Under the pieces are notes generated by a model, which saw only the letters and a list, made by a program, of their open reading frames with translations, ran no database searches and was not told the DNA's origin. Shown here one piece after another: positions 1 to 7,593 of a stretch of 64,000 nucleotides of DNA. Positions within the stretch are counted from its first letter, which is position 1, and each line of letters starts with the position of its first letter. The translations under genes and the position numbers were made by a program. Source of the DNA: Bacillota bacterium (GTDB lineage Bacteria > Bacillota > Bacilli > Paenibacillales > UBA4045); assembly GCA_023441055.1 (NCBI GenBank), contig JAEZQY010000036.1, forward strand, positions 77,019 through 141,018, read 5' to 3'.

Positions 1-1074
1 GAACTGTCCGACTAACACCATCGTCATATCGGTCGGCGCTATCCAGCCTATCGCACTGCCGATCGTGACCAGCGTGAATCCGTATAAGGTTACGTTTCGT
101 TTGCCGAAGCGTTTCGCAAGCGGCCATACCGCGAATAGACCAATCCCCATCGGTATGCCGCCAATTGCCGACACAAGCATCTGAGTAACCCCGTCATTGT
201 AGGTACCGAGGACATAGTTGCAGTAGTAGATGAGAGATAGATTTTTGAGACTGATGCCGAAGGTGAATATGAGGAAGTAGCTTAAAATAATAAGCATATA
301 GGCATCTGTAAAGATCGCCTTCAATTGTTCAACTAGCTTGATTGTAGGTTTATCCGCATCGGGAGTTTGTGACGTCTCCAGCGTCACCCGTTCCTTCGTA
401 TAATAGTACTCTAGCAGCGTTAATGGTAAAGCTAAGATCGCTAGTATCGACATGACGGTGATCCATAAGCCCTTATCAATGCCGATCATGGGGAGGATCA
501 CCATCGGGAAGATCAGCGCTACGATAATACCCGTCATCATGATCGTTGACACTTGATTGAACACGGATAGCTGACCTCGCTGCAGCGAATGCCGAGTAGC
601 CAGCGGGACCATCAAGTTATGACTCATATTGAAGATCGTATACGCGAACGAATAATAGAGATTGTAGGAAAGCATAATCCAGATCACTTGAACTGTTGTA
701 TTCGAACTCGGAACAAGAAATAGCAAGATGGCTGAGATCGTGATGAATGGTGCTGATATTAACAGCCATGGTCGGGCTTTCCCTTGCTTCGTTCTAGTCC
801 GATCAATGATATAGCCCATGAGGATATTCGTGACCGCATCGATGAGCTTGGATACGATCGGGAAGATGACCAGGAACGCCCCGCCCCATAGCGCAGTCAA
901 GCCTAACACATCGGTATAATAGACATTCAAATACGTCGCTAACACAGCATTTAGCAATAATGCGCCTGCCGGCCCAAGCAAGTAACCGAGCCATCTTTCC
1001 TTACCGGTTGTATCCTGAGCGGCGACCCGCGAATTGGCCACTTGCGAATTCCATAATTGATGCCATAGCCTCAT
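1..1074 (-). CDS. GPH-family sugar:cation symporter (MFS), 3' end outside window
   Basis: This is the N-terminal 358 codons of a membrane transporter. The frame stays open to base 1, so the C-terminus lies outside. The translation starts MRLWHQLWNSQVANS and shows repeated hydrophobic segments typical of the glycoside-pentoside-hexuronide branch of the major facilitator superfamily, with YIIDRTRTKQGKARPW matching the family's cytoplasmic D-R-T-x-x-x-G-x-x-R-P loop. The ATG at 1074 follows an AGAGGGGG ribosome site and lies 13 bp after the GH3 gene stop, so the two are almost certainly co-transcribed. Inference: it imports the oligosaccharide or glycoside released by the neighbouring hydrolases. 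Substrate cannot be read from sequence. Confidence 0.85.
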   Translation of the reverse strand, partial: MRLWHQLWNSQVANSRVAAQDTTGKERWLGYLLGPAGALLLNAVLATYLNVYYTDVLGLTALWGGAFLVIFPIVSKLIDAVTNILMGYIIDRTRTKQGKARPWLLISAPFITISAILLFLVPSSNTTVQVIWIMLSYNLYYSFAYTIFNMSHNLMVPLATRHSLQRGQLSVFNQVSTIMMTGIIVALIFPMVILPMIGIDKGLWITVMSILAILALPLTLLEYYYTKERVTLETSQTPDADKPTIKLVEQLKAIFTDAYMLIILSYFLIFTFGISLKNLSLIYYCNYVLGTYNDGVTQMLVSAIGGIPMGIGLFAVWPLAKRFGKRNVTLYGFTLVTIGSAIGWIAPTDMTMVLVGQF

Positions 1075-1087
1075 GTCTATTCCCCCT

Positions 1088-3547
1088 CTATTGCTGGTGT
1101 GGAAGCGGAGGTGCCTGCTCACGCTTCATTAGATGCTTAATGCCGCGAAATAATCGACCGTTCCCAATCTCAACAAATCCTAGAGCCATTGAATAAGGGA
1201 ATGCCCCGCTTGATGCCATACACATGGCGCGCAGCGTATTACTCGGCATCATGCGATAGACGAAGTATGCATTCTTCAGTCTCGTATCCCGTTCCAGGGA
1301 GTCCTCCATCGCCTTCGCCTTGTTATAATCACGCTTGATGAACCACATGATGCTATGATAGAGCAGCTTACCCGACCATGTTTTTTTAAAATCAGATAGC
1401 GGTGAATCCAATGTAAGCTCGGTAATATTCACAGCTGGCTGTGGCGAATAGCCTACGAATTCATGGAAGCAATCCGGTACATGTTTAGGAGGGTTTGCAT
1501 AAGCATTCGATATAGCTTCTGTATATGGTGCCGCTGGGCTTTCGCCATCCACAATGAGGAGTTCTGCGGTTTGTCTAATATCTACCGAAGACGCGCCTAC
1601 GCAAATCTCATAGCGGCCATTCTCCAACACCCAACGGGATAGACCAGAGTGCCAGAATGATAAATCTGAACGTGAGAACATCAGTTCTACCGATTGGGTT
1701 TCACCTGCTCTTAGCATGATCTTCTTAAATGCGCGCAGCTCCTTGACGGCCTTGAATACGTTGCTGGGGTTATTTTGCACATAGACCTGCACGACCTCTG
1801 CTCCATCGAAGCCGCCTGTGTTGGTGATATCCAGCTGAACTGTAATCTTGCCTTCTTCCTGCTTCACGGTTAGATGGTCATATTGGAATGAGGTATACGA
1901 CAAGCCATATCCGAATGGGAATTGAACCTCCGTTCCGGCCTTCTCGTAATAGCGATAGCCGACATAGATGCTCTCATAATAGCGGGACTGGTGGCTCCGG
2001 CCATAATCTGCATAACAGCTGCTGTCCTCTATGCTGCGCAGCCAGCTCTCTGCCAGCTTGCCTGATGGCGATTGCTCCCCGAATAGTAATGCGGCTGTCG
2101 CCTCACCCCCATACATGCCGGGCAAATACATCGTAAGCACAGCGGCAAGCCGATCGAGGACAGGGATTTCTACTGGACTTCCAGTATGCAGAATAACGAT
2201 GATATTCTTCCCGGTAGCAGCAAGCTTCTCTAGTAAATCCACCTGATTCTCTCCAAGCTTCATATGTTTCCGATCAAAGCCCTCGCTTTCCTCGAAATCC
2301 GTTAATCCGCCGAAGAACACGATCGTATCCGCATGCTCCGCAGCTTGAAGGGCAGACTGCTCTAAGCTTTGATCCCGCTCCGGGCTCGAAGCTAGAAAAC
2401 CTTGTTCATAATGATAGGGAATACGGCGATGATCAAAAGCCTGCCTGGCGGTAATGACCTCTGGCGGATTGATCAAGGATGATCCTGCGCCTTGGAAACG
2501 TAGCTTCTCGAAGAATGGTCCAACAACCAGCAGCTGCTGATCTGTCCGTAGCGGCAGAATGCCGTTATTCTTTAATAACACGGCGCCTTCCTTGGCGATT
2601 TCGCAGGAAAGATGAGCATGCTCTTGTGAATCGAACTGCTGTGAATGGCTATCATGGTCATGCTTCGGCGGTGCACTAGAACGACACTTCTGGATCAAGG
2701 TTAGTACTCGAGTCACCGCAGTATCTAATTGCTCTATTGAGAGCTTTCCTTGCCTTACTGCCTCGATGATAGATATGCAGTTGTACTTCACACCACCTGG
2801 CATATCCAGCTCACAGCCGGCTTGAATATCCGCTATGCGATCATGCGTAGCCCCCCAATCGGTCATGACGATCCCATCGAAGCCCCATTCCTCCCGAAGT
2901 ACATCATGCAATAGCCACTTATTATTGGAGGAATAGGTACCGTTAATTTGGTTATAGGCACACATGACAGCGTACGGCTTTGCTTCTTTGACAACGCTTT
3001 CAAAGGCTCGCAAATAAATCTCTCTTAAAGCCCTTTCGTCTACAATACTATCACCGTAGAATCTATAGTCCTCATTCGAGTTCGCTGCGAAATGCTTGAC
3101 CGTGCATCCGATCCCCTTGCTTTGCACGCCACTCACGAATGCAGTCCCGAAACGCCCCGATAGGAGCGGGTCCTCGGAATAATATTCGAAATTTCGACCA
3201 CATAATGAACTGCGCTTCATATTCACACCCGGTGCCAGCAGCACGTCCACACCCGCAGCCTTACATTCCAGTGCGATGGCCTCCCCCATTCGATAAGCGA
3301 GTTCCTCATTCCAGGTAGATGCAACCGTAACAGAGGTTGGAAATGCTGTTGAATGCTCATTATCCGATATGCCGAAGCCGCCACTGACTTGCCTGACCAT
3401 CCTTACACCATGTGGTCCGTCTGTCATCAGCAGCTGTGGAATACCTAGGCGTGGGATCGGGTTCGTATACCAGGAATCCAATCCCTCCAGCAGCGCTGCC
3501 TTCTCTTCAATCGTAAGCTCGGATACAAGTGTCTGGACACTTTTCAC
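1088..3547 (-). CDS. GH3 family beta-glycosidase
   Basis: The 819-aa protein is a glycoside hydrolase family 3 enzyme, which removes terminal beta-linked sugars (glucose, xylose or related) with retention. The N-terminal barrel contains KHFAANSNE at about 151-159 and GIVMTDWGA with the expected nucleophile Asp230. The alpha/beta sandwich and a fibronectin-III-like domain (GAEVVQVYVQ near 600) follow. The last ~110 residues extend beyond the usual end and have no recognised function. There is no signal peptide, so it probably acts in the cytoplasm on imported substrate. Start is GTG with GGGGGAG eight bases upstream. It is downstream of the AraC gene and is followed closely by the symporter. 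Confidence 0.9.
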   Translation of the reverse strand: MKSVQTLVSELTIEEKAALLEGLDSWYTNPIPRLGIPQLLMTDGPHGVRMVRQVSGGFGISDNEHSTAFPTSVTVASTWNEELAYRMGEAIALECKAAGVDVLLAPGVNMKRSSLCGRNFEYYSEDPLLSGRFGTAFVSGVQSKGIGCTVKHFAANSNEDYRFYGDSIVDERALREIYLRAFESVVKEAKPYAVMCAYNQINGTYSSNNKWLLHDVLREEWGFDGIVMTDWGATHDRIADIQAGCELDMPGGVKYNCISIIEAVRQGKLSIEQLDTAVTRVLTLIQKCRSSAPPKHDHDSHSQQFDSQEHAHLSCEIAKEGAVLLKNNGILPLRTDQQLLVVGPFFEKLRFQGAGSSLINPPEVITARQAFDHRRIPYHYEQGFLASSPERDQSLEQSALQAAEHADTIVFFGGLTDFEESEGFDRKHMKLGENQVDLLEKLAATGKNIIVILHTGSPVEIPVLDRLAAVLTMYLPGMYGGEATAALLFGEQSPSGKLAESWLRSIEDSSCYADYGRSHQSRYYESIYVGYRYYEKAGTEVQFPFGYGLSYTSFQYDHLTVKQEEGKITVQLDITNTGGFDGAEVVQVYVQNNPSNVFKAVKELRAFKKIMLRAGETQSVELMFSRSDLSFWHSGLSRWVLENGRYEICVGASSVDIRQTAELLIVDGESPAAPYTEAISNAYANPPKHVPDCFHEFVGYSPQPAVNITELTLDSPLSDFKKTWSGKLLYHSIMWFIKRDYNKAKAMEDSLERDTRLKNAYFVYRMMPSNTLRAMCMASSGAFPYSMALGFVEIGNGRLFRGIKHLMKREQAPPLPHQQ

Positions 3548-3610
3548 GAGGCCTGCTCCCCCTCTTCATCCATTCTCTTACTAAGAGTGTAGAGCTTATC
3601 GTGAATCGCG

Positions 3611-3638
3611 TATTGTAATTTCATTCGGTATATTGTAA
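3611..3638 (-). promoter_or_regulatory. Two 20-bp-spaced direct repeats, likely AraC operator
   Basis: TATTGTAA occurs at 3611-3618 and again at 3631-3638, a period of 20 bp, with CG-containing flanks. The pair lies 64-91 bp upstream of the GH3 GTG start and directly after the AraC gene. Two direct half-sites about 21 bp apart are the usual arrangement for AraC-family activators. Assignment to the adjacent regulator is inference. Confidence 0.4.
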
Positions 3639-3642
3639 AAAT

Positions 3643-4764
3643 TTACGATTCGACATCCGATTTTCTAGCTTGTTTGCGATAGTGCTGAGGGGTCTGTCCG
3701 ACCATTTTCTTGAACAGATTGTGGAAGTAGCTTTGTGAGGAGAACGACAAGTAATGGCTGATTTCACTCAAGGTTTTGTCTGAATATAGTAGTAAATTCT
3801 TTGCCTCTTCGATCTTAGTAACATTCATATAATAACTCATACTCATCCCTGTCTCTTGCTTGAACTTAGAGGATAGATAAGCGGGGCTTAGTCCAACTGT
3901 TCTAGCAATCTCCGTAATCGAGAGCGTTCTGTTCGTGTTCTGCTGAATGAATTGCATCGCCTGAATGATGTCTGGAGATGCGCCTTCGGGATAGCGATTC
4001 CGGGCAACTAGCTCCGTAAGCTCCATTAACATTTGCAGCTGCAAGGAGGTGATGGCGTCTAGACGAGTGATATGTTCGACCTTCTGAATGTAGATGTCAC
4101 TCAGATGGAACGCTGTCTCAATATGTAAGCCGCCCTCGATGGCCGCCCTAGTCATAATCGTAGTAGTGATGATGAAGATATTACGCGCTTGTCGCAGCGT
4201 ATCCTTAGCTACAGGCCCGCCCGAAACAAGGGCAGCCTGCTCGAACATAGCGGTAAGCTGCTTCACATCTCCCATGCGGACATAAGAAGCGATCTGCTGC
4301 TCTAGCGCATATGTATTGTGGAGCAAGGCCTGCTCCTTCGCTTCGAATATCGTAGTGGTCAGCTCATTATGTAAGGATGCAGCTTCATTGTTCTGTTGTT
4401 CATTCAGCTGGATCAGGGCATCGACCGAAATGCGAGTTTGATTCACCATATAATTCAACAGACTAAGTGCATTAAGAAACTGTTCATAGCTAATGCGTGT
4501 GCTAGCAGCCTGCTTCGTGCCAATCACGAATAAGCCCTCATGATGCAAGAGCTGAACCTTGCCATAATAATGAAAGTCGGCGGTTATGTGATAACTAACA
4601 TAGTAGGTTTGGTGATCGAGAAACGCCCGAGCTGCAGCGGAATCATCCTTAGCTGCTGTCGTCTCAGGCAATCGATAGATCAGCTCATCGCTCTCATAGT
4701 ACTGAATCCAGATACCGGTTAGTTGGTGGAAGGAATTCATTAGAAAATGCAGATCATGCTTCAT
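3643..4764 (-). CDS. AraC family transcriptional regulator
   Basis: The 373-aa protein ends in a clear double helix-turn-helix of the AraC/XylS type at about 270-365 (TLSITEIARTVGLSPAYLSSKF followed later by FSSQSYFHNLFKKMVGQTPQHYR). The first ~250 residues resemble the ligand/sensor half found in many Paenibacillus AraC regulators but carry no motif I can name. No transmembrane segment is visible, so it should be cytoplasmic. ATG at 4764 follows GAGGG with seven bases spacing. It is 95 bp upstream of the GH3 gene in the same direction and probably activates it and the symporter through the direct repeats between the two genes. Confidence 0.88.
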   Translation of the reverse strand: MKHDLHFLMNSFHQLTGIWIQYYESDELIYRLPETTAAKDDSAAARAFLDHQTYYVSYHITADFHYYGKVQLLHHEGLFVIGTKQAASTRISYEQFLNALSLLNYMVNQTRISVDALIQLNEQQNNEAASLHNELTTTIFEAKEQALLHNTYALEQQIASYVRMGDVKQLTAMFEQAALVSGGPVAKDTLRQARNIFIITTTIMTRAAIEGGLHIETAFHLSDIYIQKVEHITRLDAITSLQLQMLMELTELVARNRYPEGASPDIIQAMQFIQQNTNRTLSITEIARTVGLSPAYLSSKFKQETGMSMSYYMNVTKIEEAKNLLLYSDKTLSEISHYLSFSSQSYFHNLFKKMVGQTPQHYRKQARKSDVES

Positions 4765-4807
4765 ATGCGTACCCTCATCATATAACGATTATGTTTAATG
4801 CTATTAA

Positions 4808-5125
4808 TTAGGAGCTTGCATAGACGATCCGACCTAGTCCCGCCCAGCCATGAGCTGCAGCAAACATCGGGCAATGCTCAACGGAGGTCTATACGGTCGC
4901 CTTGCTTCTTGCCTCAGGAGTCATATTCGCAGCAGCCCAGCGTGCAATCGCAAGTTCCGGATGCTGGGTATGATCACCACCAGCCACATGATTATGGTCT
5001 TCGAAGAGCACCCCTCCGTCGGCTGAGACAAGCACTGAGCCAAATGGCTGATCGCCCTTCTCAAGTGCAAGCTTAGCTAGTTCCATGCAGCGTTGAAGAT
5101 GTTTATGATCTGTTGGGGTTATCAT
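4808..5125 (-). pseudogene. Cytidine-deaminase-fold nucleoside deaminase, inactivated
   Basis: Reading from ATG 5125 gives MITPTDHKHLQRCMELAKLA and the HPELA zinc motif of the CMP/dCMP/guanine deaminase superfamily. The frame is broken by TAG at 4891-4889, directly before the region that should hold the P-C-x-x-C zinc motif. Reading through this stop in the same frame gives TSVEHCPMFAAAHGWAGLGR and then a second stop at 4808. Thus Tyr appears changed to stop and the second zinc cysteine to Phe (HCPMF instead of CPMC). Both lesions argue for a dead gene and not a sequencing error. An upstream ATG at 5176 is in frame but falls within the repeat at 5152-5208; ATG 5125 has GGGGT before it. Confidence 0.75.
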
Positions 5126-5151
5126 TGGGTTACCCCGTATAGATATATTTC

Positions 5152-5208
5152 GCTTAACATATGAAATGTCTGACATCCCACGCCCTTAAGGTCTAAGGCC
5201 GGCCGCGA
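5152..5208 (-). repeat. attC-like repeat, partial copy 1
   Basis: On the minus strand this reads CGCGGCCGGCCTTAGACC, then CTTAAGG, GTGGGATGTC and finally GTTAAGC at 5158-5152. It aligns with the 3' half of the full copy at 63579-63737, which has CGCGGCCGGTCCTATGAA, CTTAAGG, GTGGGACGTC and GTTAGGC. The deaminase start lies 27 bp beyond GTTAAGC. The stop codon of the 93-aa ORF sits inside the repeat. Confidence 0.65.
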
Positions 5209-5474
5209 GGGAGTTTGTATGTGACGCATGACTTCACTTCTCTGAAATTTCTCTCGTGACCGAGGTACGGTTTAACTGACATCCTCTCTTTTTTCAACAT
5301 TTCAATTCCTAAATATCTAAATATCCGTAATGCGTCATGTGTATATCCATATGTGTCTGTTGGAGTTTGTCCATTGTAATGCTGTACATTAGAGTAATCC
5401 TCAAGAAACAAATATTCTATTACCCATATAGGGCTATATTCTATTCCTTTGTCAGTTCTACAATAGTGAGTCAA
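5193..5474 (-). CDS. Small hypothetical protein, possibly broken gene
   Basis: This 93-aa frame starts with TTG and contains a plausible, non-repetitive sequence (GIEYSPIWVIEYLFLEDYSN near the start; GYTHDALRIFRYLGIEMLKK in the middle). I do not recognise the family. The last four residues (RGRP) are encoded by the repeat at 5152-5208, so the original C-terminus was probably replaced. A second short frame, 5486-5608 (40 aa, MNKLFLQYFTLHSECIEITK), lies just upstream in another frame, and the two may be pieces of one frameshifted gene. No convincing ribosome site precedes either. Confidence 0.3.
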   Translation of the reverse strand: MTHYCRTDKGIEYSPIWVIEYLFLEDYSNVQHYNGQTPTDTYGYTHDALRIFRYLGIEMLKKERMSVKPYLGHERNFREVKSCVTYKLPRGRP

Positions 5475-5661
5475 TCATTTTGAGGTTACCCTTCGTCTCT
5501 TACAATACTTATTGAATTCATCTTTTCAAGCGTATTAATAACTAGTTCTTTAGTTATTTCAATACATTCACTGTGTAAGGTAAAATACTGAAGGAATAAT
5601 TTATTCATCTTAAAATGACTCTCTAACACTTTTAATCTTATAAATTATTGTATTTATTTTA

Positions 5662-5826
5662 GATAGCGCTTCCGGGTTCACAAGGACTCACCGATTTAAG
5701 TCCATCAAGGGCAGCCGCGATGCAGTTAGGTGAATAGAAGTGTCGCAAGCTGATACCAGGTCGATTCATCGACCGGTACCTCGACCGAGGCGGCTTGTCC
5801 GCCTATATGTGAACATATTGCTTAAG
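5662..5826 (-). repeat. attC-like repeat, full but degenerate copy 2
   Basis: The + strand reads GCGCTTCCGGGTTCAC at the left end and GGCGGCTTGTCCGCC then GTGAACATATTG at the right end. Both match the conserved ends and inner hairpin of the copies at 57860 and 63579, but the terminal AAC/GTT triplets are altered (TAGCG and GCTTAAG). An inner GGTCGATTCATCGACC hairpin is present. The preceding gene (5837-6202) ends only 11 bp from it. Confidence 0.6.
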
Positions 5827-5836
5827 CGTCGTACAC

Positions 5837-6202
5837 TTACCTCTTTGAATTACTTTCCACTATTATTTTATCCCCGTTTATAATATCCAATTCCCAGCTT
5901 TCATTGGATATATAGTATATTCCTTCTCTAATCGATACAATATTCCCCTTTATTGAAATTTTATTATCAAAATCACGAATTAGTTGCAATTCTCTAACTC
6001 CATCATTTGTAAACTCTCTAATATATTGTCCGCCAATCATGGAAAGGTGAGGTGTCAATGTACTTAATACTACTACCATGATCGATAGCGTTGCAAGTAT
6101 TGTTGACTTTCCTACTTTTGTGACATTCTTTATATAGTTATCAATAACCGACTTCGTTAAGTCTATATTACTTACTTCAATCTGTTTCCACTTTTTTAAC
6201 AC
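5837..6202 (-). CDS. Hypothetical membrane-anchored protein
   Basis: A 121-aa protein with one clear hydrophobic segment at about 34-54 (STILATLSIMVVVLSTLTPH) and a soluble tail of about 65 residues rich in beta-prone sequence (IYYISNESWELDIINGDKII). I do not recognise a family. The gene is AT-rich compared with the sugar-use genes around it, and its stop lies 11 bp from the repeat copy at 5662-5826, the cassette-like arrangement also seen near 57 and 63 kb. The start ATG has only a weak ribosome site. Confidence 0.45.
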   Translation of the reverse strand: MLKKWKQIEVSNIDLTKSVIDNYIKNVTKVGKSTILATLSIMVVVLSTLTPHLSMIGGQYIREFTNDGVRELQLIRDFDNKISIKGNIVSIREGIYYISNESWELDIINGDKIIVESNSKR

Positions 6203-6339
6203 AATAGCATATGAATCAATTTCATAACTCCAAGGCCTTGATCTGACTGACTTTATTGACCATAGAAAAAGGAGGACCTCCCCAAATCTCGAAAGTGTTT
6301 AGTACGACCAAAACACCGAGAAGAAAGGATGAACTCCCT

Positions 6340-6841
6340 ATGCCATATATTCGACATGAGAGGCTTCTTTACGGATGACACCGTAGCCAATGATGGGACC
6401 CACATCGAAGCTCGCGATCAGGCACCTGCAAAGCAAGGACAACAAGAAAAACCTGAGCCCAGGAAGCGTGGACGAAAATCCAAGGCTGAGCGCGAAGCTC
6501 GGCTAAAGCCAAAAGCAAGAAGAAGAGGAACAAAAGCCAATTTATGAAAAGGAAATTTATCCCAGTCAACTGAATCTTACGATACGCTAAGAAAGGAAAT
6601 TCCTCTGACTCCGCAGTGGGGAGTCAAAAAAAGCAGCGAAGGCAAAAACGTATTCTGGTATGGATACAAAGGTCATCTGGCGGTAGGAACCCAGAGCCAA
6701 TACATTCTTGGATCCTTGCTTTCATCAGGCAGCTTGAATGATGGAAAGGCGGCAATCCCTTTATTGAAGGGAATCGCGACTGCTTTTAAACCATACGCAT
6801 TCAAGTATGCTGTCATGGATGCTGGGTACGATTACGAACCG
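6340..6841 (+). mobile_element. IS1182-like transposase remnant with internal deletion
   Basis: ATG at 6340, preceded by AGAAAGGA, encodes MPYIRHER, the typical first residues of an IS transposase. The sequence then jumps to GFFTDDTVANDGTHIEARD, a region that normally lies well inside the protein, so several hundred bases are deleted. A KPEPRKRGRKSKAEREA linker follows. A frameshift near 6570 moves the rest (ESYDTLRKEIPLTPQWGVKK, then KNVFWYGYKGHLAVGTQSQY and YAVMDAGYDYEP) into another frame. The element ends abruptly at about 6841, where HNH-gene sequence begins on the other strand. I see no right inverted repeat. The family assignment is by sequence memory and could be a related IS4/IS5-type DDE group. 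It cannot be active. Confidence 0.7.
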
Positions 6842-6847
6842 AACTGT

Positions 6848-7108
6848 TCGTGGGTTATCAAACTTTTTGTGACAATCTCTGCACAAAGCAATATAATTCT
6901 CGATAGCATTAACATCTTCATTCAATCCATTTTCATTTATTAATAGTTTAACCTCAGAAGCAGTTGGGTGTAGCGGATAGATGTGAGCTCCTTCAAAAAG
7001 CTTAAATTGCCTTCCCCCTTTCGTATAAATTAAACTTTTTGCGCATAGCGGACAGTATCCTTCTACTTCGGAGAAAAGAATTAAACTTTCGTTTTCTGTT
7101 AGTGATTT
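6848..7108 (-). pseudogene. HNH endonuclease-like protein, truncated at both ends
   Basis: This stretch encodes TENESLILFSEVEGYCPLCAK, then FEGAHIYPLHP and later ALCRDCHKKFDNPRT. The CxxC, AHIYPL and CxxCH spacing is that of an HNH nuclease domain with a structural zinc. Similar domains occur in ABC-three-component conflict proteins, which I suggest only as a possibility. The N-terminus is lost at the junction with the isomerase fragment (near 7110) and the C-terminus is lost at the junction with the IS remnant (near 6845). The continuous 141-codon frame covering 6761-7186 is a chimera of three sources. Confidence 0.55.
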
Positions 7109-7112
7109 CCTA

Positions 7113-7565
7113 CTATATTCCGCTATATGTGTTGCCCAAAAATCCGAATCTTCTGTGCCTGAGAGTCCTAGGCACAGAAGGGGCACGTGTCCATTGTTCG
7201 ATCTCGCGCCATGCCGTCACCGCTTCCTTCCGCTCTTTCGTATTCTCATCTGTCAGCGAGATTGCCGGTGTGTAATCCAGCCCGAGCAATCCATTAATGA
7301 CACGGAACGGAATGCCAGAGCGGTTGAATGCGTTAGCATATTCGGGTACAGGACGTGCGCCGCAATGTGCCAACCATTCCCCTGTTGTCGATCGCTCATA
7401 ATTCATGCGGGCAATCGGTTGAAGATTTAGAACAACAACAGGTGCTTTGCAAATTTGATGCACGAGCAGCACGATTGAACTGGTCGCATAGGTCGCCGAA
7501 TGGCAGAAAACCAAATCGATGTTATGCTCGCTTAGACGGTTTAAGCATAGGAAACCATGACATCT
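7113..7565 (-). pseudogene. Sugar isomerase (L-arabinose/L-fucose isomerase-like) fragment
   Basis: The frame contains DLVFCHSATYATSS, APVVVLNLQP, TTGEWLAHCGA, NAFNRSGIPF and RFGFLGNTYSG, consecutive blocks of the AraA/FucI-like isomerase family seen in Paenibacillus sugar loci. Both ends are missing: upstream it overlaps the end of the GH78 gene without a proper N-terminus, and after NTYSGI it meets a stop where the HNH fragment begins. Family members are about 450-500 aa, so only about 140 residues remain. Its position suggests that an intact isomerase once closed this operon. Confidence 0.65.
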
Positions 7566-7593
7566 ATAACACTTCCAATCTTCTGAATAATGA

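Noticed and set aside
6761..7186. 141-aa HNH protein as an intact gene
   Set aside because: The first ~25 codons come from the isomerase fragment and the last ~28 from antisense IS sequence; only the middle is HNH-like.
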